This document shows, piece by piece, positions 48,501-60,500 of a DNA stretch of 64,000 bases. The notes below the pieces were generated by a model. It was not told the DNA's origin. It saw nothing but the letters and a program-made list of their open reading frames with translations, and searched no databases. Origin of the DNA: Apostichopus japonicus (Eukaryota > Echinodermata > Holothuroidea > Aspidochirotida > Stichopodidae); NCBI RefSeq assembly GCF_037975245.1, contig NC_092579.1, forward strand, positions 4,550,001 to 4,614,000, written 5' to 3'. Within the stretch, counting starts at the first letter, position 1. Each line of letters begins with the position of its first letter. The position numbers and the translations under genes were made by a program.

Positions 48501-51500
48501 CAACCCAACCTGACAATTTTTTCCCCTTCTGCTTTAGGCATTGCGTCAAAGAGGCAAAGCTTGTCATAGCCCCCTACAACCAAGGCTGGATCGACATCAG
48601 ATAATAATAATAATTATAATAATATTGAGAATTTATAAGGGCAGACATATCCACCGAAAACGGTGCTCAAGGTGTATAGCAACATTACCCTGGTCAACGA
48701 TAACCTGCCAAACATAGAAACAATCCCTCCAGATGGCAGCAGCTAAACAGCGCACACACTGACAGTTTATCTCACAGGTCCCTCCCCATTCATATACCTG
48801 GGTGAAGAGCGGTAATGGAAGATAAAGTGCCTTGCGCAAGGACACAACGTACTGATCTGGCCAGGACTTAAACCTGTGAACCTTAGATCACAAGTCCACT
48901 GCCGTACTAAACCATTTGACCACAAAACACTCACATATCAATTGAGATTACTGTGTATGTCATTCCTATTCTGTGAGACTGCAGAAGCACATAAAGATTG
49001 TGCTATGCAGCCCGACAACAGGGACACTGCTACTCACCTCACCGTCCTGCGACGCAGTGCCGTATTTGTTAAAATCAAAGTAGATACCGGGTAAAATCAA
49101 CATTGGATGCCGAGACTTTCTCGGAAAAGTATTAAATTTGAAAGGAAAGTCGAGTATCTCTCCTTTGCACCATTCTTTTCCTGTTTTTTTTTTCCAGGAT
49201 TTTCCGATACGAAGGAAGTTATTTTGATCAGCTTGTTAGTCATCCGACTTCAGGAGCTTGCGACACCATCAGCTTCACCTACGAGGGCTATGTGTACCTT
49301 GTGATCGGCCAGTATATCGATAACGATGGCAACTATGATGTGGGATCTCCCGTCTACCTCTTTGATAGTGGTGGGTTCTCCCTTGCATGGAGACACCTAG
49401 CTAGATTTGATAATATTTGATATTTATATAGTACTTTATACCAGTGATAGGTCTCAAAGCGCTTTACAGACGTTATATTGCCCCTGGTCAATGATAATCT
49501 GTCCCAGAGACAATCCCTCCAGACTGCTGCAGTTATATACTGCTCCCAATGACAATTAAGTAAACTCACAGGTACCCATTTAACCCCTGGGTGGAGAGAG
49601 GCAATTGAGGATAAAGCATCTTGCCCAAGGACACAACGTAATGAACTAGGCAGGAATCCAACCAGCAATCCTTGGATCACGAGTCCGACGCCTTAGCCAA
49701 TTGGCCACCACGCTCTCAATTTAGCATTAATCTATGCAAATAATAGTATTCTGTAGGTTATAAATAGGATACAAACCTTGCTACTTCAGGGCAAAATATA
49801 CCCTGTTATAGCATTTAACAAAATGCTGCCAAAGATATCATCAATATTTTTACCCATCAAGAATCCATGTTCTGAATTAGATGTAACTATGGTAACCTCA
49901 ACTAGAGGTCAGCGGTTGGGAAAACTACAGATGAAACATACATGAAAAGTAGAATAAATATTACGACGATGTGAAATTTTTGTAGGATGAACACAATTTC
50001 ACGTAGGTCTTAGTATCTTCCTGTGAACTTTGACCTTTAATATATCAATATAACAAAAAAAGATGGGGCCCATGGAAATTGTATGACAAGGTCTGTGGTA
50101 AAACATTAATATTCGCTGTGACTATTAACTTAATATGTGAAGTTAAAAAATGCAATATTGGAATGTTCTGACAAAATTTCTTCCACTTTATTTGACTGAA
50201 CGTTATAACTATAAGGTTTTTTTTTGCCATAAAATTCTTCTTAGTCTTTTCTTCTTTGTTTTTGTTTTGCTGTTTCAGAAAACGAAGAATTACTTTTGAT
50301 TCAGATCATCCAGACATCTGCAGTGATTGATTTAGAATACTTTCAAATCGGTTTCGAAATTTACCTCGCAGCCACTTGCCAAAGAGATAGCGTCACTGGC
50401 TCTTATGACACAAACTCATACATTTTCTGGTGGTCAGGTGAGTCTTGCACTTTCATAGAATCAACTTCGTATCAATATTGCTATTTACAAATACCAATTG
50501 AGTTTGAGGATTTTATGTTGACCTTGCTCGCACCCTGCCCACATGCTGAAGTTCCTGACTAAGTATTGCTTGTGCTAGAGATTTTTTTTTTGTTGCAGAA
50601 TTGGGCATGGATTGAACACTGTTTATACATTTTTCATTTCTAATAGGTTGAGAGCTCTAGAAAATGCCCGAACTGTGATGAACAAAACAAACGGGATATT
50701 TTTATGATTTCAGAGCATCTCTGAAACTATAATAAAACAAAGATCTTATGCCTTTATTAGCCTTTATTACATTTACTGTAAATGAATGTTATTTGTTCTT
50801 GACTCTGTGAACAGGTAGTCAATTTATCAGGTACCAATCCATCCCGTCGTACGGGGCACGGATGTGGCACTATCAGTTACTGGAGGGAGAGGACAGTTTA
50901 CTCTTCCTAACAGAAAAGCAGGTATTTGTTTATACACTAATTGTCTACAGAGAGAAATTATACGCAGAGGTTTTCAATCTACATTTTGCCAGGTGTATCA
51001 GTTTCTTGCGTGACGTTAATGCTTTTTAAGATATGCCATTAAAATGGACTTAGCAAAGAATTTTATAACAGATAGCAAAAAATCATTTCAATTTAGCGTT
51101 AAAAAAAAGTTACTGGTGATAAGCAATGTGAAAATTATGACTGTATTGAAGAGAAAAAATATTTCAGATGTGCTAGTTTGAAAACACCTCAATATCTTGC
51201 CCCTAACTCGAGATATGGTCTACTGAATGTTACCAATTTTGACTGGCTATAAAACCTTCAACTACTAACTCCAGAAAGTTGGATGAAAGTAGTGGTTCTG
51301 TGATGATGTCATCTGGACAAATACTCTTCAAAAGCTTTACTAATAGGTTCTTATAATCTTGTTGATTTGTCCTGGAAACCTAATACATTTTGAATGTTTG
51401 CTTAGCATTTTTGCTTTGTAGAAATATTCTCTTTTTTTGCCCTCTGTGTATAAATGATTGACAAAATATGAAGAAAAGTGGAGGCATTTTCAGACGAATT

Positions 51501-54500
51501 GCCATGACGATATCAATCTTTCTTCTGTTGCCAGATGATGCATTCATAAAATATCACAAAATTTGAAAAAAATTATCATAAAAAATGCTATGAGGATGTG
51601 CTTTCATTTATTCACAGTAACCTGAAGTTGTCCAAGTATTTTAGTTTTTTTAGTTTTTGAGCTGTTGCCAGATGATGAATTCACAAAATATCACCAAATT
51701 TGAAACCTTAACATAAAAAATACTATGAGGAGGTGCTTTCATTTATTCACAGTATCCTGAAGTTGTCCGAGTTTTTGAGTTTGATGATGACAATGATTGG
51801 GTGGAAACTCATGTACTATTTGAGGCAACCAGTGGTGACAAAACTACTGTTGCCATGGAAATATTTCCAATCGATGATGTCATTTATCTGGCTTTATCAA
51901 GAAACTTGACAGCCATGGATGACTTCAACACCTACCAGTCCAATTTTTTCAGCTTTATTGAAGGTCCAAAAGGTGAGTTCATTGTCTAGAAGATGTTCAT
52001 CTGCCCAGGGGGTGGGGGTGGGGGAGGGGGAGGGTGGAGTAGGGGAATGGGGAGACAAAAGTTAGGATTTGAATATATATGGAACAGTTTTTCATGAATG
52101 CTGTTTAATTGTATTATATCTGTCATATTTAGTAAGCCTCCTTATTTGTGGTTTCAATTTTTGTTTGTTTACCAGGGATCACTTCCCGAGAATAAATTTG
52201 GAAGCCTTGATCAATCTTTAATGATCATAGTTGTTCCTAGACCGAAATTGTAAAAAAGTCAATCATTATATTTGGAATGTGTTTTGGGAGACATAGAACA
52301 CGGCACATATGAAATAATTTTTTTCGTAGATATTTTGTGTCTTTTTTTTGTGTGCAGCAAATGTAATAATTGATGTAAAATTGACAAAAATTACCTTCTA
52401 TTCAATCATATTTGAAAGAAAGCATTTACAGACAGGCTGACATATTTACAGGGAATGGTTAAATGTGATCGGTCTTGTAGATAGAGAAAGAAACATGTTT
52501 GAACTACCCCTGTAATAATTCTTACACAAAAAAATATCAAAAGTCCCAACCAAAGTAACTGTACTGTTTTAGCTGTGAAACTTGGCAGTTTCTACAGTAG
52601 GTGAAAGTGTGTGAAACTGACAGACTAATATAAATATAGCGCATTTGAAGGATTGAGATGATTTTTAGTAGAGAGAGAAACACAGTGTGTCTAATTATGA
52701 TTATTGCACAACGTACCTATCCAGAAAAAATTAATACAACTATAAAGTGTTTTACCATGGGGCTGAATCCTGTTTACTACGTGTGTAGCCGTGGTGAATG
52801 GATAAAGACGAGAAGGACACTAAGTCTTCTACTGGATAATTTCATCTATTCAATCCGTGAAAACTACAAAAATATATATAAAACTTGGCTTTTTAATTTA
52901 CATTTAAATCTGAGACCTCTTATTACCATGTTACTACGGAGCGCTTACAAGTTAACGTTTCTTGATTCTGTTTTTTTTTCTCTTTCGACGCCTATTTCTA
53001 ATACCAATAAATGAATCCAAGAGATATTTTTGAACTGTTTGATGCTATTCTTGATCTCGCATAGTATTAATATTATACATGGTGGCTCTCTTTTTCAGAG
53101 GTTCCTGTGGTTCCTATCGATGCTATAATTGAATGTCACGACTACATTGAAACCCACTGGAACAAAAGTACGATTGCAATGCACGATGTCTATGCGACGC
53201 TTAACGAAACTTTCAAAGAGTATGGGGATCAGGAATTTGTAGGACCTCTTGCTCTTAGTGGTGAGTCTCCCCGTTATATCTGTTGAAGAAACATCCAGTA
53301 ATCATAGACTAGTGTACACATGATGCATCAACAACATCACCTTTGCAATGTTAAATGCTTTTCTTGTATCTTGCAACAGGTGATCTCTCAGTTCTGAACA
53401 TTTTTACGGTGGTGAATTTGACAGTGGAGGGAGACCACGACTATAACATCGATCCAGCATTCATCGCTCACGTAGAAAAGAACAATGAGAATTTACTTGA
53501 CCTCAGGTCATGGCTTCCCAATCTGGTATCCTTGACTGGTGATCATGTGATTCAAGGTAAAATTTATGCGTCAGTTTTATATTTTGTTTTATGTGTGCAT
53601 GTTATCACTCCCAGTAGGTATCACACCATTATTGGTAATAACAACACCTTGTCCACTTACAGTGCAATGATTACTCCCATTAGGTTACACAGTCTTCCAG
53701 AAAGCACCATTATTGGTAATAACAACACCACCACTGACAGTGTAATGATTACTCCCATTAGGTTACACAGTCTTCCAGAGTACATGGATATCAAATGCAC
53801 CATTATTAGTAATAACAACACCTTGTCTACTAACAGTGTAATGATTACTCCCATTAGGTTACACAGTCTTCCAGAGTACAATGATTTCGAAAGCACCATT
53901 ATTAGTAATAACAACACCTTGTCTACTTACAGTGTAATGATTACTCCCATTAGGTTATACAGTCTTCTAGAGTACATTGATGTCAAAAGCACCATTATTA
54001 GTAATAACAACACCTTGTCTACTTACAGTGTAATGATTACTCCCATTAGGTTATACAGTCTTCTAGAGTACATTGATGTCAAAAGCACCATTATTAGTAA
54101 TAACAACACCTTGTCTACTTACAGTGTAATGATTACTCCCATTAGGTTATACAGTCTTCTAGAGTACATTGATGTCAAAAGCACCATTATTAGTAATAAC
54201 AACACCTTGTCTACTTACAGTGTAATGATTACTCCCATTAGGTTATACAGTCTTCTAGAGTACATTGATGTCAAAAGCACCATTATTAGTAATAACAACA
54301 CCTTGTCTACTTACAGTGTAATGATTACTCCCATTAGGTTATACAGTCTTCTAGAGTACATTGATGTCAAAAGCACCATTATTAGTAATAACAACACCTT
54401 GTCTACTTACAGTGTAATGATTACTCCCATTAGGTTATACAGTCTTCTAGAGTACATTGATGTCAAAAGCACCATTATTAGTAATAACAACACCTTGTCT

Positions 54501-57500
54501 ACTTACAGTGTAATGATTACTCCCATTAGGTTATACAGTCTTCTAGAGTACATTGATGTCAAAAGCACCATTATTAGTAATAACAACACCTTGTCTACTT
54601 ACAGTGTAATGATTACTCCCGTTAGGTTACACAGTCTTCTAGAGTACATTGATCTCAAAAGCACCATTATTGGTAATGACAACACCTTGTCTTCTAACAG
54701 TGTAATGAATACTCCCATTAGGTTACACAGTCTTCTTGAGTACATTGATGTCAAAAGCACCATTATTGGTGATAACAACACCTTGTCTTCTAACAGTGTA
54801 ATGATTACTCCCATTAGGTTACACAGTCTTCGTGAGTACATTGATCTCAAAAGCACCATTATCGGTAATAACAACATCATGTCTTCTAACAGTGTAATGA
54901 ATACTCCCATTAGGTTACACAGTCTTCTAGAGTTCATTGATCTCAAAAGCACCATTATAGGTAATAACAACACCTTGTCTTCTAACAGTGTAATGATTAC
55001 TCCCATTAGGTTACACAGTCTTCTAGAGTGCTGATGTCACAAACACCATTGCACCTAACACCAGCAATTGTATTTTAATGGTGTATCTTCTCTCTTACAT
55101 GTACTCTCCAAAAGGTTTAACAGTCTTCCAGAGTGCGGTAGATGTCACAGACACCACCATCGGTAACATCAGCACCATTTATTTTGGCGGTGCAGATCTG
55201 GACGTCTGTGTCTCGGCCTTACCAGACGGTTACACCGTTGATGATATTTCTAGCTGTGAGGGGTTGATAGATGTGGAAGGTATAGGGGCTAATGCTCTAT
55301 CTCTCGATGGTGATCAAACTATTGAGAGTCATGTGGTCTTTGCGGGAAACGTGACAGTCCATGGAAACGTGACAGTCGACGAGAAAATAAATAATCTCGA
55401 CGTACCAGGTGAGATATCCATTATTTATGTGTTACATCTATAGTTGTGTAAAGAACAAGTGGTTTCTGTACTAAGTCTTAAGAGAGTCACAAAAAAAATA
55501 TACATGTACATGTAGTGGATTGGCTAAGCATATGGGCTTGATATCTTTGTGATGCCACCTTGTCAGTGTATAATACAATACATCAGATATTAATCACGAT
55601 ATTTCGGACTGTTTCGTTATTTGTAAAATAGGCTCAGAACATGGCAATACATTTCTGCCTTCCATTCAGTATGGTACGGTACTGTATGGTATGCTATGGT
55701 AGGGCAGGGTACGGTACGGTATGGTATGCGATGGTATGGTATGGTATCGTATCGTATAAAGTAGTCTCAATTCAACTAAAGTATGATGCTATAAAATAAG
55801 CAAAAAGAAAGACATTGGCCCAACTCGCATCTTGAGAGGATAATCCAATGGAGAGAGTTTTAAAGTTTGAGAAGCTATCAATTAATGAATATGAAGTAGA
55901 ATAATTTCATATGTGTACAATACATCAAATTGTCTTTGTTGTCAAATGCTGTTGACCCTTGCAGTTGGACCCCATCACAATTTAATTTTGATGAAGTCGC
56001 TTTATCATACCTTGTCAATGTAAACTAACATTCAACTACACATTTTAAGAAGTTTCCAACGTTGTACAAGTCATTTCAGTGTTAGATGAAAAGATAGTTG
56101 TTTTTGGTGTCGTCATTTTACGGTATCACAACCCACAGATTATTAGTGATTTTGTAAGAACACAAAATATTTTTTAACATTGTGAACATTTTTCCATATA
56201 TCTCGTTCATGTAGATGACCTTCTGTTGACCTTTAGCGATCAAGTCGTGGAAGGTCTCATAACCTTTGACAGTAATGTTACCTTCCAATCCAATGCTTGG
56301 GTCAAAGGTAAAGTCAACAACTTGAATCTGACTTCTGATGTCGTGACGACCTCCGAACCTAGCAGCATCGGAGGATTCAAGACTTTTAACAGCGATGTAA
56401 AACTGGAAGATGAGACCAGAGTGCATGACAGTAAAACAGTCGACCAGGTAAGTATGGAGACAAGAAGGTCATAGAAGGTCATCAAAATATGTGTAAATGT
56501 CTTTACTACGACTGCTATGAAATTGTTTTGTTTTTTTCCAATTAATTTTTAAGAGTACTATAATTGTTTTAATAAAAAAAATATTTATTTGAGACATTCT
56601 TTTGAAATGCTTTTCCTACAGGTTGATCTATCAGAATTTAAAACCGTGGTTGTCTTACTAGATGAACTGAACAATATCCATGGCAACCTAACATTTTTAA
56701 ATGGAACGGTCATTGAGGGAGATGTGAATCTAGCCAATGAGAAGATTAATAATGTCAACGTAACTCTACTAGCAGAGCAAGCTGTCGTCCAATTAACAAC
56801 TCAAACTATTACAGGTATATTTTTTTCTTTCAATATTAATATGTAGTACATATTTTAAACTGTTTTCATGCCAATGTGTAAAATTTATTTAGACCGATAC
56901 TAACTCTCCTTCATAGAACAAAGGATTGGTATTGAAAGGGGCACTTTAAAATGAGCCAACTTTGAATGAAATACAGAACTTTTAAGATATAGTTGGACTG
57001 ATTAAAGATCCTGATTTATTGCCAGAGAAAGGTAGACAGTGCATAAATTATTTTAGATGAATTTTGGGGGCTTCTAACTAAGTTGGGTTGGAGGGTTTGG
57101 TGACAAATACCTTCTAACGATCATCTGTGACTACATCATTGTTTAAGTGAAACCTTTTGACTTTTGTTCTTCTTATAGCCTTTCTAAGCCCCCCCCCCCC
57201 CACCTGCCTCAAACTATCAGTACTTAGATTTTCAAATCGCAATAAACTTAAAACCTTAATCATGGTCGTACAATGTTGCATCAGTTTTAGCATCAAGATC
57301 TCCTTGTAGAAGACATAGGGTCCTGCAGATGTAACAGTCAATGATCGGATGGACAGATATCTGTGCATTGTGCATTGCATTTCTGTCATAACGACAATTA
57401 AGACATGCAGTGTTATGTATGCAATGTTTATCTAATTCGGTGCTCAAATGAATCCCATGCCGGTCGTATTACATCTACCACCCTCACCCCACCCCCCCCC

Positions 57501-60500
57501 ATTCCAACGCCTTGACCTCTTCTCTATTCATTGGCCCAATGGATAAAATACTCTCTCAAGTTTGTTATTCATGACGTAGCCTCCATTCTGTCATATAACA
57601 ACAAGACGTCATACAGTGTTATCTATGCAAAGGTTTATTTAATACAGCTCTCAAATGTATCTCACACTGGTCATATTACATCTAACACCCTCATCTTCCC
57701 CCCCTCCTCCCCATCCCTTGCCCTCCTCTTTTCATTCACCCCCTCTATTCATTGACCCAATGGAAATAATTTCTCTTAGGAGAGTCAAAATAAAATAAAA
57801 CTGTTAGAAAACTGCTTATCGACTATAGAGCCTGTGTAAGAGAATGTGTAAAAGTAAGTTGGCCTGACGTTTCGATCCTACAGCAGGATCTTCTTCAAAG
57901 GATCTTCAAAGGCTAAAAAGCCATTGAAGAAGATCCTGCTAGGATCAAAACGTCAGGCCAACTTACTCTTAGGATTGTGTAAGTTATTCATATAAAGCTG
58001 CCAGTAACATTTTGTTTTTGGTAGGTATAAAATATCTTTATGGTGACCTTGTTGCTGAGGGTGACGTAAATGTGGATGGTGAAGTGAATGGAATAAATCT
58101 TCCCTTTGAAGTGGTTCCCTTGACAACAGACCAGATTGTCAGTACACCTATCATGGTTGACAACCTCACCTGTGATGCATCCATAGAAGTGGATGGCACT
58201 GTTAATGGACTTGATATATCTGAAGATGTACTCCTAATATCTACCAATCAGACAATTTCTGGTAAGGGCTAGTATTCTATTTACAGAAAATTTATAGCCA
58301 TTTACTCCAATAGCTCATTGGTCAGACTGCCTCTATTTTATATCTGGAAGATCAAATCACCCTATCCATATTTTAAGGGTCCTTTGATACTCTTTAAGTA
58401 AACAACTGCTCAGAAGGTTTTGCTTTTGTTTCAGAGACATGCTGATTTATAATGGCAGTAAGTTAGATGATCATCAAGTTGTAATTGATTTAAATTTGTC
58501 ATCAATTAATGAGACAACCGATCAATCATTCAATCAATGCTGAGGTTTGTCCATAATGTAATGTCTTTTCCTGGTACGGTGATACTTCAAAATAAACACC
58601 CTGTTATGTTTCATCTTATCAAGGGAGGGTTAACTTCACACAGACTGTGACTATGGATGAAAGTAACATCCTTTTCCCATCTGGCGTAAAGATAGACTCT
58701 GTGGATGTCAGTGAACTAGACCTCAGCACCGTCAAATTGACTGGGCCACAGACATTTGCAGGCAAGATAACGTTTGCTGAAACGATAAAAGGTAAGTAAA
58801 AAATATCGCTTCTTTGACAGCATTTCTCATCTTTCCTTCTTACATGATTTATACCACAAAAGTTAATAATAGACAGTGTAAGTAGTTCATATTTTTGGAA
58901 AGATCACTTGGAAAATAAAAAAAATAACAAAGGATTGTTTTGCTATGACATTTTTGTAAAGCTTTAATACCAGAATTTGGTAAGCAGTTAGTATTTAGCC
59001 TATATGTCATATGATGCATATATTTCCTTGTGAAGATTTGTTCCACCAGTTGAAGTCGTCCAAATGACTCAGAGATAAAGTGCTTTGGTTCTTCTGTAAA
59101 ATTATCCACACTACAGGACAAAGAGATTTAACTTAATGCACTCTTGAGTGGTATTTCACGCATAGGGTATTAACACACTAAGAGTAACATCTCTAAGAGT
59201 ATTAAACAAAGTTTATGGTATTGTAAAACGAAAATGAATCGTTTGTTCTGTCAATATAAAAAACCAACCAAACCTGTTGCTTGCCATCTGATCATGAGTA
59301 CAGTCTGAAACAAGAAGCTTAAATTGAAGGCTGCGTAGTTTAGAGTTTAATCCGATATGTTAAAGGAATCGTCTTGAATAGTTCTATGCATGCGCATGAT
59401 GAAGAAACAGTGTTGAATGTGCGACATAAAGGTTTTTTTTCCATTCTCCTGCTTTTAATTGTATACAGTTCAAAATGTTCTCTTTTGTGAGACAGCATCA
59501 CACAGTTCGAGACAGAGCTGAAAATGTACAGTAAATTAACAATTGTGGTTTATCGGACTTGGAACATGGACCACACAAATTTGAGATATTCTATATTTTC
59601 TAACACTTAATTTGGATATTTTATAACTGGAGAGCCTCACCTATGTATTTTAATACCAGTGACTGAAGTATTCCTCCTTTATCCCCCAGCTTCCGATGAC
59701 ATCGTTGTAGACGGTTTAATTGATGGAGTAAACATCTCTGCTCTTAACGACGTAGCGTTGTCAAAGTCCAAATCCCAGGTTATACCAGATGATCTGTCCA
59801 TAGCTGGTAATATAGCAATAAATTCGGCCTTAATCGTTAATGGCACTATGGACAACCTTACAACAGCTGATTTCATACCAGTAGATGGAGACACCACTAT
59901 CTCAGGTGAGAAAGTTAGGCTAGAAGAAATTTATCTATGCCCTTGTTGGGAACTATATCAAAGTTTAATTGTATTTGTGTCAATATTATAGTAATATAGT
60001 AGAATATTAATGTCTACAATAGCCTGATCACCTGACGTGAGCAATGAATACTGTGATATTAATGTGACATATGTGTGTGATATTAATGTGACATATGTGT
60101 GTGATATGAATGTGACATATGTGTGTGATATTAATGTGACATATGTGTGTGATAATAATGTGACATATGTGTGTGATATTAATGTGACATATGTGTGTGA
60201 TATTAATGTGACATGTGTGTGTGATATTAATGTGACATATGTGTGTGATATTAATGTGACATATGTGTGTGATATTAATGTGACATATGTGTGTGATGAT
60301 GTGTGACTTGTGTGAGTACTTGTCACATGACTTGAAACCAATAATAAGTCATCTGATTGTATAGTGATTATAGTGATGAGTACCAACACCATCTATCTCC
60401 CTTGTGTTTGCCCTTAGGTTTAATTTGGTTTCCCTGATTTTATGCAAGCTTCTCTAAACTTTCCCTCTGGTTACCTTTCATATCAATGACAGAGTTATTT

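Noticed and set aside
48530-48602. Exon-like segment (CTTTAG, then about 20 clean codons) in EAR-gene intron 3
   Set aside because: It ends in stops at the SINE junction and has no donor. Exon 3 and exon 4 (48300 to 49198) already join in frame.
52658-53014. 118-codon frame in EAR-gene intron 7
   Set aside because: AT-rich chance frame without motifs. The true exon 8 starts at 53099 in consistent phase.
53594-55060. CRISPR-like array of regularly spaced repeats
   Set aside because: Units are contiguous 96-bp tandem copies without unique spacers, in animal DNA; they derive from exon 10.
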